In this document: in pieces, positions 9,082-20,933 of the stretch
Numbering within the stretch: the stretch's first letter is position 1
How the letters are laid out: each line of letters starts with the position of its first letter
NCBI GenBank assembly: GCA_039621445.1
Contig: CP154955.1
Span: 25,332,354 to 25,396,353, forward strand
Source: Euglena gracilis
Taxonomy: Eukaryota; Euglenida; Euglenophyceae; Euglenales
Length of the DNA: 64,000 nucleotides
Direction: 5' to 3'
The notes under the pieces: model-generated
The model's input: only the letters and a program-made list of their open reading frames with translations
The model's database searches: none
Told to the model about the DNA's origin: nothing
Position numbers and translations under genes: made by a program

Positions 9082-12000
9082 ATGCAGAGTACAACTCCCA
9101 CCTGGAATGCACCTATTAACTATGAATTGTTAATAGGTTCACTCCGAAAAATGCAGAATTCAGACAAAACCGCTTCGGCGGTGTACAATTTTACAAAAGG
9201 GACGGGTGTACAAGCCGCTTCGGCGGATCCCCCCCTTATAACGGGTTTTCGGACCCCAACCCACCTTACAATGGGTCTACGGACCCTCCGCCCCTCCGCT
9301 TCCGCGGATTCTGACTCACAAGTGGGCAGAATGCCCGAACGGGGTTGGCAATTAGTGCCTTTTGGCACCCAATGGCCAGCAGAATCCCCACCTTATGAGG
9401 ACGGGTTGGAAACACCTTGCTTTTTCCAACCCCCCCCAGCCCTACCACCGGTAAGCCCCATTCGGGACTTGCCCCCACCTCCACAATTGGGAGAAATCCC
9501 AGCTCTACCTTGGTCCGCTGAAATGCGGTTGGTGGTCCCGGACACTGCCGGTGTCATTGTCCCCATGGACAATGACTCCGAGGAAGACCGGGATGAGTTC
9601 TCCAGTAATACCGTTGAGCGCGTAGTCGCAAATTTACCGGAGAACCACCCACTACAACAGCAATTTCGACACATCGAAGCATGTGTCCAAAATTGCGCTA
9701 AAACACTGAACCAAGTCCTACAATTTGATGAAGACAGTCACAAGGCCGTTTTCGGCAAGCTGGATTTCCTTTGGCAATATATCCAAGAATTTGGACAATT
9801 TTGCCAAAAGAATTTCAACTCCACTACAATGGACCTTCAGAACCTCCACCAAGGTTTTGACGCATTTTTGCGCGACACCTTGGTGCAAAACTTCCAACAG
9901 GTACAAGAGACCCTCCAAGCCGCGGAATCGCGGAATAACGCAAAACTTTCACATTTACAACAAAATATACAACAACTGTTCATACAACTGGAAACCTTGT
10001 CTTATACAATGCAAGAAATGCAGTCCCGGTTACAACAACGGGATAAAGCGCCTACGGGTGCGGAACTGGGCTCATATGTGTCATATGAGCACTTTTCAAC
10101 TTTGTCCAATGTTGTACAACAGTCCCAAGAACGCATTTTGCGTTTGGGTGATGAAAACGCGAGTTTTCATCAAAACGTTGCACAAATACGCGAAAACTAT
10201 GTACAAAGAGCTTTTGCTCAACAATTCGAAGAGCGGATTGCTCGTTTGGAACAAACTTCCTGCAAATGCGGTGAAGTTTCCCACAATTTGACCACATTGC
10301 ACACTAAAGTGGCGGAAATTGCGCATCGGCAGGATATCCTCCATGAAAAGTGGCAAAATGATATACAAAAACTTGAAACTGCTTCCAATGCGCTACAAAC
10401 CGCTACGGCGGAGCTCCAATCCCGCGATGCGGTGACTCTTAGCTTACAAACCGCGAATGCGGAACTTCACGACCGAGAAACGGTCATAACTACCATCCAA
10501 ACCGCGAATGCGGACCTCCAAATTGCGTTTGCAGACCTGAAAACCGCTTTTGCGGATGTTTCGGGACTACAAACTGCAATTGGGGACTTACAACGCCGCT
10601 TTGCGGAAACTTCCACAAAAAATCCCAGTATGGGAGCATTACGATCCACTGTAACCGATTTGCACAATCAGTTACAAGCGGATGTGAACAAAATCGAATC
10701 CGCGTTTGCGGAATTGCACAAACGGTGCAACGGTATTCAAAACTCAATTCCGGATGTCACCGGCATTGAAACCGCACTTGCGGATTTGAATACCCAACAC
10801 AAAACCTTACAATCCACTACTTCCCATTTACAAAAACGCGTACAAACACTTTCTACAAGGGTCTCCGGACTCCAACCATCCTCGGATGGACAAACGGTTC
10901 GCGAATTCGAACTACCCCTTGATTTTCGCACATTTTACGACCAAATGCTTGCGAAAAATCAGGAAAACTTACAAGAATTTTGTGAAACCTTGATGAGGAC
11001 CGAAAATTCGGTCACCCAACAAGTTCTCACACTAAAACAACAAATTTCGGTGTTGGAGAACCGACTTTCTACAATGATGGATGACAAAACCGCTGAAAAT
11101 GCGGTAGGGGTACCCCAACCCACTTTGGGTACCACAACCCCACAAAGCGAGAATCGGTTCAACACCATTACAACCGCAATGGAAACTTTGGCCAAACGGG
11201 TCCAATACTTGGACACCGCTTTCCCAAAGCTTTCAGCGGATTTTGACTCCATTGTTGACAAATTACCACTTTTAGATGAACTACCCTCACACCGCAAATG
11301 TATTAAGCGTTTGCAGGGTGATGTTGAACGAATTTCGGACCTTTTCCAAGTGGTTGGTTCATTGGAACAAAGTATCCAAGATTTTGCATTGAGTTTGGAT
11401 GAGATTCATGCAAAATCCCGCAACCCACCGCACTTTGCCCATGAAAACGAAGTTTTCAGTGGTCAAAATGCAACATCCAGCTCACAAAGTGTTGTTCCTG
11501 CATCAACCGAAGCATCTTCGGATGCCCGACATCCAAATCGCGACTTGGTGCATCAAATTCGCGGCTCGTTGGATGCGAATTTTTCCAAAGGCGCAGTACG
11601 CGCATCCCTACAAGCATCCTTGGATGCACATGCCCTACAAGCATCCACGGATGCACATGATCATGAACATGCCTACAATCGCGATTACAATCGCCCGTTT
11701 ATACCACAACTTAAGATTCCCCCCCATAAGGGTGAATCTTCGGATGAGGAACCGGTTTTTGCCTCAAAAACCGTGAATCCTCCGGTTTTACAACAAGAAT
11801 TTCGTGAATCGGAACAAATTCGCAGAATGAGCCATACCCCTACCCCGGGTATTGGTCATTGGTCGCGAATACGAAACGCGGAATCTACCGCGGTTCCCCG
11901 ATTTGCGGGTGAACAACGGGATTCCTACCCCCCTGATATGTTACCACACCCCGAATCGCGGAATCGCGACACTGTACAATCCGAATCGCGGAATCGCGAC

Positions 12001-13521
12001 ATTCTACAACAAAAATCGCGTAATCGCGACATACCACCACCAAATTCGCGGAATCGCAACGTACCATACAACCATGGTACCTGTGGTACCATGAGTAACA
12101 ACCTGGACGCGCATTCGCGCATGCCACCGTCACAACCCTATACCAACAACCATGACGGAAATCGCACACCACAACGCGATTTCAAAGGTACAATTACAAT
12201 TGCCAACAAAGTTAAGCCACAATGGGACGGAGATCCCACAAGTTGGAAACAATTTTGGCGCGATTGGGAATACTACTGGGACCTTAAGGGTCCAACCCAG
12301 GACGGGAACCCCGAGGTAATCAAAATGGAATTTATTGATTGCCTCCCTAAGGAAGAAAAAGAACACGCCCGACAACTTGTGATCCGGAATCGGATTTCTT
12401 TCCCAGAACTGGTTGACCAATATGCGTCAACCTGTTCAAGTTTGGTATCGCGAATTGCGCTGGAGAACAAATGGCGGCAATTCGCGCCAAGTGACCGAAA
12501 ATGGAGGTCCATTGACCTTTGGTATTCCAAATGGTTGGGATTGGCTGGTGAAGTTGATGAGTTGGGTGAAAATCAAATGAAAGAACAGTTTGACGCGGTT
12601 CTTTTGAATTTCATCCCCAACCTCATCAAAGAAATTCACCGTGAGGAGCTTGCGGGAAACGCACTTTCACTTGAACAACGGTGGAATTACGTTTCCAAGC
12701 AAATGAAGCTCAAACAACTACTGAATCAGATACAATCGGCGTTCATCCACCACCCCACCGCAGGAATACCCAGTTTTTCGGTCAACTCCTTACAAAAAGT
12801 GAAGAATTCGCACAAATCCTCACAGGAATACACAAACACTTCCAAATCTCCGAAGCGAGACTCCAAAACGCACAATTCTGTTTCATCTGACCAAAATTCG
12901 GATAAATTGTGTTTTTTGTGCAACAAATCGGGGCACAAGTCTCGTGATTGCCCAAATCCTGATGCGCGAAAGCGACATCATAGCCCACAAGGATCAAATT
13001 CATCGTACAATTCAGGCTACTCAACGTTTTCGTACAAACTTGATAAACCACAAGATACAAAGCATCGACAAAGATCCCCATCACCGTTCCGCGAACGCGG
13101 ACGCGATCGTGAATCTCGAGGTCGGTCATCCCGATCCCATATAAAACGTGATTCAAATCGCGAGTCATCGCGATCCCGTTCGCGAAGTAGATCCCCCCCT
13201 TCGCGATTACAATCCGGGAAACCGGGATACCACACACATGGTAGAACGGATCCTCGTTCACCACAACGACAATCGGGTGAAGGCCCATCCCAGTCACAAG
13301 ACCGACAACGGTGTTCCCTTTGTGGATCACACAACCATCATTCTACAAAATGTCACCGTTCTCATTCCCCCCGTACAAGTCAACGTCATCGCGATTCAAA
13401 TCGCGTTGATAAAACGCGTTACAATTCCCATCACCATAAGCACGGGTTTAAAACTTCCTCTTTGGAGGAGGGAACCCCGGCTTTGGGCAGGGAGGGGGAT
13501 GAGAACCCTGAATCCTCGTAG
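9082..13521 (+). CDS. E2 gag polyprotein (1,479 aa) with two zinc knuckles and an RS-rich tail
   Basis: The intact frame runs from ATG 9082 to TAG 13519-13521. This start is chosen because MQST matches the E1 start; the codons before it contain no ATG. Order: Pro-rich N-terminus; very long Gln/Thr/Ala-rich coiled coil with repeated LQTANADLQ-like phrases (about 9650-11400); a repeat region with ESRNRD units (11950-12060). Then a capsid-like block (about 12190-12730: KVKPQWDGDP, EFIDCLPKEEKE, SLVSRIALENKWRQFAP, RSIDLWYSKW). Next come a CCHC knuckle CFLCNKSGHKSRDC (12910-12951), an Arg/Ser-rich segment (about 13080-13260) and a second knuckle CSLCGSHNHHSTKC (13312-13353). It should form particles and bind element RNA. 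It is far longer than the usual 300-600 residues, and no protease or pol follows. Confidence 0.9.
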   Translation: MQSTTPTWNAPINYELLIGSLRKMQNSDKTASAVYNFTKGTGVQAASADPPLITGFRTPTHLTMGLRTLRPSASADSDSQVGRMPERGWQLVPFGTQWPAESPPYEDGLETPCFFQPPPALPPVSPIRDLPPPPQLGEIPALPWSAEMRLVVPDTAGVIVPMDNDSEEDRDEFSSNTVERVVANLPENHPLQQQFRHIEACVQNCAKTLNQVLQFDEDSHKAVFGKLDFLWQYIQEFGQFCQKNFNSTTMDLQNLHQGFDAFLRDTLVQNFQQVQETLQAAESRNNAKLSHLQQNIQQLFIQLETLSYTMQEMQSRLQQRDKAPTGAELGSYVSYEHFSTLSNVVQQSQERILRLGDENASFHQNVAQIRENYVQRAFAQQFEERIARLEQTSCKCGEVSHNLTTLHTKVAEIAHRQDILHEKWQNDIQKLETASNALQTATAELQSRDAVTLSLQTANAELHDRETVITTIQTANADLQIAFADLKTAFADVSGLQTAIGDLQRRFAETSTKNPSMGALRSTVTDLHNQLQADVNKIESAFAELHKRCNGIQNSIPDVTGIETALADLNTQHKTLQSTTSHLQKRVQTLSTRVSGLQPSSDGQTVREFELPLDFRTFYDQMLAKNQENLQEFCETLMRTENSVTQQVLTLKQQISVLENRLSTMMDDKTAENAVGVPQPTLGTTTPQSENRFNTITTAMETLAKRVQYLDTAFPKLSADFDSIVDKLPLLDELPSHRKCIKRLQGDVERISDLFQVVGSLEQSIQDFALSLDEIHAKSRNPPHFAHENEVFSGQNATSSSQSVVPASTEASSDARHPNRDLVHQIRGSLDANFSKGAVRASLQASLDAHALQASTDAHDHEHAYNRDYNRPFIPQLKIPPHKGESSDEEPVFASKTVNPPVLQQEFRESEQIRRMSHTPTPGIGHWSRIRNAESTAVPRFAGEQRDSYPPDMLPHPESRNRDTVQSESRNRDILQQKSRNRDIPPPNSRNRNVPYNHGTCGTMSNNLDAHSRMPPSQPYTNNHDGNRTPQRDFKGTITIANKVKPQWDGDPTSWKQFWRDWEYYWDLKGPTQDGNPEVIKMEFIDCLPKEEKEHARQLVIRNRISFPELVDQYASTCSSLVSRIALENKWRQFAPSDRKWRSIDLWYSKWLGLAGEVDELGENQMKEQFDAVLLNFIPNLIKEIHREELAGNALSLEQRWNYVSKQMKLKQLLNQIQSAFIHHPTAGIPSFSVNSLQKVKNSHKSSQEYTNTSKSPKRDSKTHNSVSSDQNSDKLCFLCNKSGHKSRDCPNPDARKRHHSPQGSNSSYNSGYSTFSYKLDKPQDTKHRQRSPSPFRERGRDRESRGRSSRSHIKRDSNRESSRSRSRSRSPPSRLQSGKPGYHTHGRTDPRSPQRQSGEGPSQSQDRQRCSLCGSHNHHSTKCHRSHSPRTSQRHRDSNRVDKTRYNSHHHKHGFKTSSLEEGTPALGREGDENPESS
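11947..12061 (+). repeat. 30-bp in-frame repeat (ESRNRD) in E2 gag
   Basis: Four copies of a 30-bp unit centred on CGAATCGCGGAATCGCGAC encode E/K-SRNRD spaced by four variable residues. Each copy contains the self-complementary core CGCGGAATCGCG-like motif common throughout E2. Confidence 0.8.
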
Positions 13522-16500
13522 GAGGAATACCGCTGTGCAAAATGCGCTTTTGCACTACTCATACTCAAAACTCATACAACTACTTATACCCAACTACATT
13601 ACCCAAACGACACAACCACTACCGTACTTTCACATATACTGACCCTTACCTTTTGAATCGGGTTGCAGGTTCTGACGTATTTCTGGAAGTTTTCTTCCTA
13701 TTTATGTCACAACCGCATTTTTTTTGTTGAAATTCCCAGCCATGGTTTGCGCACTACACCTTGCACACATACCTCACCACCGAATTTCTCCCCTTGCGTC
13801 TCTCATGACGTGCCCCCCGCCCAGCAACAACGTTTTCTACAACCGTAAAACACCGTTTTCCACCCTAGGGGTAAAGAGAAAGCTGGCCCCCTACCCACTG
13901 ACTTTTCACCGCACGTTTTCTATGCGGTAGGGAAAGCAAGTAGCTTAACCCCCCTCGTTTCACTGGGTTCCAAGGTGAAAGCACAACAGGCCTGAAGTTT
14001 AAACGGTGTCGAGTAACCGCCCAGCTGCAAAACTTTTTCGTTTTCCACCAGGTGTGTCGATTCTGGACACCCCTGTACACCCCCCAGCAGCTACAACTTT
14101 CAACACCAACTTTTACGCACGACACCAGACCGACATGCACAACAACACTTGCACGCCCAGCCAATGCGCATACCGTTGGAGAATTTCTGCAGAACCTGAT
14201 TCTGAACTGTAAACCATTCACAACTTACCGTTTTACCTACCATTGAACTACATTGTACTCTTGGTACACTTGGTTCCATCCAAAGTACCTTGGGTACGGT
14301 GCATACACTTGAATCTTACAAAATACACTTGGTTGTATAACCGCTCTGTGCGGAAAACCGTTGTGAAACACAAAAGCGAGAATCGCACCTTTGATTGGAA
14401 TCGCGGATGTCGCGAATTCCAAACCCCCCTTTTGATTTCACCATGAAGGGCTGAATGCCACTCCCCCAAGGCTACAACGGGAAGTATTCCCACACAATTG
14501 TCCAAGGTCCCACCGAATTCTCGAATGTGGTTCGGAAAACTATGTTTTCAGCCTTCTACCGGTCTGAAAGCGACAGTTTTCGCGAATCTCATTTGGAGTC
14601 CTTACAATTTTTTACAATAACGCGTCTTGGAATCTTGGTTTTCCAAAATCCAAGCGAATACGCACTTACCACTATAATTGTCAACATACAATCTTTTTCC
14701 CAAAGGATCCGCAGAGATCACTCATGTCCAAAGACTCTATGGGATTAAGAACACACCATCAAAACGCGACTGTGGTGATTTCTGTCACCAAAGTCTCGAT
14801 GAAGTGGTGATAATCACCTTTTCAACCGTATAAGTCAAAATTTTTGCTTCTTACCTACAATATCACCGTTTTGGGGATGAAAATGTGTTTTTCATCTCTG
14901 GAACGGTGAATCTTTTTTCAAAAACATGATTTTGACAATGTACAACACAAAATTCGCATTTACAATACTCTCCCCAACCATAATGGACGGATGTCCGCAC
15001 AAACCTCTTAGGAGGTGCCACATTCCTACAATTGGAACCGCGAACAATGTGATGAATATCATTATTGTCGTGAAAATAAACGCGAATTGCACAACCTACA
15101 TACAATTAAACGGTTTTTTGCAAAATCATGAATTTTTTTTGTGAATTTGCAGATTTTTTACAAAAATGTTATTTTTACGCCAGAATTGTGTTTTTCGCGA
15201 TCTAAATCGTGAAATTCGCGGTTCCATGCGTAAAAATAGCAACTTGAACTGTAGTCCCTATGTACAAAGGCATTTAGGTGCCACTCAACACAAAAATCCT
15301 GATTTTTTCAAAAACATTTCTGTTTTTGGCAAGAAAAAAAAATAAAGATTTTTGTGAATCAACAACTGTCTACAACAATATCACAATTCGCGATTCAAAT
15401 GCAGTATTGCACACAACAATCTCAATCGCGAATGTGGTGAACAATACGTAAATCGCGTATGTTGCTGCAAAAGTGGTGACATACACAATTCACGTTTTAT
15501 TTTTGTACAAAGACCTTCAATTTTTCTAAAATTTTTGATTTTTCCAAAAAATTTAGCGATTTTCAGAAATTTTACATTTTTTTCAAAAATTTTGCCGTTT
15601 TGCAAAGTTTTTGTGCTCTTTCCATCTCCTTCCAATAGACAATGATTTTTGACAATGTGAAGAATTCACAAGGCTTGTTCGCACAACCGACTACGGTCGG
15701 ATGAAGAGTGACCGAATGGTCAAGTGGCTTTCCAGCCAAATATCAATTACAATAATTGTACAATGGACCAGCTGTCACAGGTGTGATTACACATTTTCAT
15801 GTGTGCGTATTTGCGCTTGCACATACACCGCAGCAGTTTTTCCTACAAATTTTCATTTTTTTTAACAATAATTCAAGCGTATTTTCAATCACTGTATAGT
15901 GACACCGCTTTTTGCGGTAAAGCTCGGATGAGCACCACCCCTTGGCCAAAAATACGCTTGAACCCCTACAAAGCTCTGTGAGCAAGCTGAAGTGCCGTAG
16001 TGCATAAAAATGACAAAAAAATTTCACATTTACATTTTTTCAGTGATTTTTTTCTCTGAAAAAAAAAACACTTTTTCTTACAATTTTAGCGAAATTCGCA
16101 ACTTTTTGCGATTTTCGCGGATAACACCTTGACCAATGTACTTTTGGTGAGGGTGATTACCCTGAAAGTGCAGTATGCACAAATTACCGTATAATTCCAC
16201 AGCTATGTGAAACTGGAGTTAATTCCTTCTGTACTGTAAACTTTTCAACCGCACAATGTGATTTTAGTGACATTTTTCTCCCACAATCAGCAGAAAGCTG
16301 TACCCACTGTCGCGGATTTTGAGATAATAAAATCCTCGGTTGTGAATGCGCAGAATGCGATGAAAATCATAAAGACTGTCACTGAAATCATTAGTTCTGT
16401 CCAAGAAACTTCATATTCATACACCTAACAACAATTTTTGGTGCTATGAATAATATTCTACAACAAAACACATTTTCTTTTATGTTTCACAATGTGCAGG

Positions 16501-17008
16501 ATGCTTTACCTCAGTCCAAGAACCGTTTTTACGGTACCTTCAACCCTACAAGTGACTTTGGAGTCAGTACCCGCAGAGGTGTGTTCTGAACCAACTGGAT
16601 GCCTTTTTCCGGTTGGGTTGGTCCTCATTGCTCAACCATACAAGCCTTTACGGAGGCAAAACACCGTTTCCAAGCCTTTAAGGAGGCAAAATATTTTTGA
16701 GGCCTTTTATGAGGCAGGACACCGAAAATAACTGGACTGTAGCCACAGTCCATCGAAACGCAAAAGTCAGTGATTTTTTTCCTTCAAACTGCAACATTTT
16801 TCCTTTACAACTTTGCCTTGGCATACAATGTGGTACAATGCGGTACAATGCCTTGGTGTACAATGTGATATAATGTCCCGATGTACAATGTGGTACAATA
16901 CGATACAATGCGTACAATGTGCATCAAAATATTTTTAGTGAATCCGTACAAGCACCGCACAGGTGAAACAATACACAGTACACACACACACACACACACA
17001 CAAACACA

Positions 17009-17533
<525 letters not shown>

Positions 17534-17949
17534 GCAGCAGAAAAACCGCCGCAGCAGACAGACAGCCGCAGCAGGCAAGCGGCAGCCGCAGCAGGAAGGC
17601 AGACGCAGCAGGCGGCAGCAGCAGCAGCAGCAGACAGCCACACCGAACCACACCACACAGAAACACACCACAGTATAATGAAGGGCAGTGAAATCTGCAC
17701 CTGTACTGTTTCCAGGTGTGCGGTTTGCTTTGAGGCTGAACAGCCATAGCTGCCTTTGAAATCTGAGCGCACACTGATTCTAGGTGTGCAGTTTGCTTGT
17801 GTTCGAGGCTGGACAGCCATAATTGCCAGAAAGGCAGGCTTTCTTTGCGAATGCAAGTTTCTTTTACACAAACAAGCAAAAAATTTTTTTTTCACTTTCT
17901 TCAACATCATTTCACTACAAGTGACAACGGTTGCAAATTTTTTTTACCA

Positions 17950-18185
17950 GCCCCCCCCCCTGGCAGTGTGGTGCGAAGTCACCAGCCCCCCCCCGGCAGT
18001 GCGGTGCGAAGTCACCACACACCCTCTGAATGTGCGAAGCCACAGCCCCCCCCCGAATGTGCGAAGCCACAGCCCCCCCCCCCCCGAATGTGCGAAGCCA
18101 CAGCCCCCCCCCGCCGCCCACCGAATGTGCGAAGCCACAGCCACCCCCCCCCCCCCCCGAACGTGCGAAGCCACAGCCCCCCCCG
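17950..18185 (+). repeat. Short C-tract repeat array (GTGCGAAGCCACAG core)
   Basis: Six or more units of variable length share GAATGTGCGAAGCCACAGCC followed by a run of C. The first two units carry GCAGTGCGGTGCGAAGTCAC instead. The C runs vary from 7 to 14. Confidence 0.9.
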
Positions 18186-18679
18186 AATTTTTTTTTACAA
18201 AAAGGCTGATCCTTGCCTGTTATTTACTCTGCAGGACAGCCGTGGACAAGTACTTACAATACTCGTTTCGATGAGCGAGGTTTATTCTTTATAATTTACT
18301 TCTGTGGAGGCTTATGCCTCACTTCACTGCTGTAACATACAACATTGCTTTACGTTGCGAATTGTCCAATGTTGTTTACAAATATTGTTTAAAAAATGCT
18401 GTGGACAGCATTTTGCCTGCCCCCCCCCCCCGTGATAAGGGCCGACAGGCTCAAAGCGTACAAAGCATGGATATGCACCAAATTTTTTGGGTTTAACAAA
18501 CTCATACAATGTGTTACAAATAAATCATCTTCAGACATCACAATCAACCGTTACAATCGTCTTCGGATCAAAAAAAATTTTTTAAAAAAAAAAGTCTTTT
18601 TCCTAAAATTTCGAATTTTTTCGATTTTTTTAGTCACAACTACAACCAAACCAGAAAATGGTTTCCGTTTTCTTTACAC

Positions 18680-18915
18680 AAAAAGTCAGCCTCGGCTGAA
18701 AACAGAACGCTTTGCACACAATTGGCTGAAGCCCCCCCCCCCGGAAGGGCGAAGTCCCACAATCAGCTTCGGCTGAAAGCCCCCCCCCCCCCCGGAGAGG
18801 GCGAAGTCCCACAATCAGCTTCGGCTGAAAGCCCCCCCCCCCCCCCGAAAGGGCGAAGTCCCAAAATCAGCTTCGGCTGAAAGCCCCCCCCCCCAAAAAG
18901 GCGAAGTCCCAAAAG
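18680..18915 (+). repeat. About 60-bp repeat array (AGCTTCGGCTGAAAG, C run, GGCGAAGTCC)
   Basis: Four units of roughly 60 bp: AATCAGCTTCGGCTGAAAGC, then a C run of 10-14, then GAAAGGGCGAAGTCCCA. Each unit contains the self-complementary core AGCTTCGGCT. Confidence 0.9.
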
Positions 18916-19538
18916 CGCTTCGGCGCTATTCATCGTCTTGGTGCAGAGCGAAGAACCACAAAAGCGCCACGGCGCTAGTAAGACTACGCACAGCGTGCAG
19001 CGCGCACGCCGTAATAAGTAGTCAACTTCTTTTCGGCCCTAAGGCCCATAAGGCTGCCCGCCAGCAAAAATTCCTTTTCACGGTCCTAAGACCAGCCCCC
19101 CACTCCTCTCCCTTTCCCCCCCTGGGCAAAAGCTGGCTCCGGCAGTTGGTTCTGTAAGGTAGGTTCTTCTCTCCCTGGTCAGGTTTGACTGGCCAGGTGC
19201 CCCCCCCTTCCACACCCACCCCAGAATTCTTTTCTGAGTTCTGGAATATACCACCTCAAGTGCCTTTGGCACACCCAAACAGGGAGGATGGGTTTCTGGA
19301 ATGGAAAACCTTCCAGCCCCATTTTCCTTGGGCTTATACTTGTCCCCAACCCTTTAACGCAAAAAAAGTAGGTAGCCGCCTAAGCGGTAACCTCTTTTGC
19401 GCGTTTTCGGGTTTTGGGTGACATATTTATACCCTAAGGTAAGTTGGAACCAAGCATGGTTCCTGGTGCCCATCCCACACAGGACTGTGCCTGGCATCCC
19501 GACTGGCCTGGTCCAGGAGGGAAATCGGGCATAGCCCT

Positions 19539-19548
19539 GGGAGGGGGA
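19539..19548 (+). other. E2 polypurine tract
   Basis: GGGAGGGGGA abuts the 3' LTR, where plus-strand DNA synthesis would be primed. Confidence 0.8.
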
Positions 19549-19990
19549 TGTGTACCAGGCAGCCATGATGCCATGGCATTGTGTGCTACAAAGGGCGAAT
19601 GCCTGTTAACTGGCCTTTGGCCAGCTGCACACAGTGCTATGTGATTCTGCACTAACTGGTGATGACGTCCCAGTTAGGGAATTCCTTTGCAGAATAAGAA
19701 ACACTTGGTTCCTACTTAGCTTAAGGTCTTATTGGGTTGGTTTTGTAAGTAGGTTTTCCTTTGAGGGGCGAAGACCCCAATCTTTACAATTATTTTTGTT
19801 CTCTTTATCAAGACCCGAAGAGGTCAACAAGAACAACAGAAAAGGGACTCGGGTCCCAAAACAAAATCTCCTCTCCCTTCGCCTTGTGCTCTGCATAAAG
19901 GGGTCAAAGGGTTTATAAATTTTTTTTTGTTACTCCCGCGCCTTTTCTGGGAAAAAGGGAAAGCGAAAGAGAAAGGGCGGGACGTACACT
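19549..19990 (+). repeat. E2 3' LTR
   Basis: A 442-bp copy of the 5' LTR with three differences: G to A early in the LTR, one extra G near CCCAGTTAGGG, and A to T in the T tract at about 19924. It is followed by the ACCCC target duplication. Confidence 0.92.
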
Positions 19991-19995
19991 ACCCC
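19991..19995 (+). other. E2 target-site duplication, right copy (ACCCC)
   Basis: Matches 8447-8451. The E3 frame continues from it as CCA CAA CCC CTG (PQPL), matching the GTPQPL phrases upstream of the insertion. Confidence 0.9.
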
Positions 19996-20933
19996 ACAAC
20001 CCCTGACAGGTATGTTCAGCCAGAGCAGCCAACAGTGGGGGGACGAAACACCACACCCAAAAATGGAAGGAGGAGCTGCAGCACTGGGGACCGTTAACTC
20101 GGCTTCCCTGGTGGGGCAGCTCATCCAACAAGAACTGAAAACTGCCTTGACACCGTTAATTGCCCAACTGACTCGACAAACAGAACGACCGACTGCAGTC
20201 CCGATCAGCCCAGCACTTACGACAAACCCGACAAGCCCAGCACCACAGCCAACCCAGACAACTCAACAGCCAGTGACGACACAACAAAACCCACAGTCCC
20301 GGGCTCGGGGCTTGTTCGTGTGGGCAGACGAAACCGAAACTCAGAACACAGCCACAACAACCTGGGTGGGACCCCAGATGGGGTCTACCCAAACTGCCAT
20401 CCACCACATAGGAGAGGAAACAGTGGTGGCACCCGTGGCAACGGCCCCGGCAGCATCCTTCGGGCTGCTGCTGGGTCCAGTGGGCGCGGCAATGACAAAA
20501 GACCTGGTAAGACCAACACTGCAGGGGAATTTCGCAGATTTTGCCGTGAAATTTCCGATGTACCTGCAGCGTGTGTCAGCCGGTCAGGGGTCCCTGACCG
20601 ATGACCTGAAACTGTCACTGCTGGAGGGCAGCCTGGACAGTGCCAGCAAACTGGAACTACAACGCAGACAGGAACGCGGTGAAAAAAAAAATACCAGGAA
20701 TTTTGGAACTGGATGTGCCAGAAGTACGGTGGAGACACACAATCAGCCATCAAAGACGAACTGAAAAACCTGAGACCAAAAACGGAAGGAAAACTGACAC
20801 TGGAAGCGTGGAGGGAGTTTGAGGCCCATTTCAAACTCCTCTACAGCAGACTGGAAAATCCATCAGAGGAAGACGCTTACAACCTGGTGGCTGAAAAAAT
20901 GCAAATATTGGCAAATGACAAGGGTTTCTGACA
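19996..20933 (+). pseudogene. E3 gag-like ORF, 3' portion after E2 (frameshift at an A run)
   Basis: In phase with 8451 across the E2 insertion. It encodes a Thr/Pro/Gln-rich spacer and then a capsid-like domain: VRPTLQGNFADFAVKFPMYL, then SLTDDLKLSLLEGSLDSASK. The frame shifts in the run of nine A at about 20682-20690, after which EFWNWMCQKYGGDTQSAIKD continues to TGA at 20931-20933. The size and helical content fit a Ty3/gypsy-type capsid. There is no zinc knuckle, so the 3' end of gag and all of pol are missing from this copy. Confidence 0.7.
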
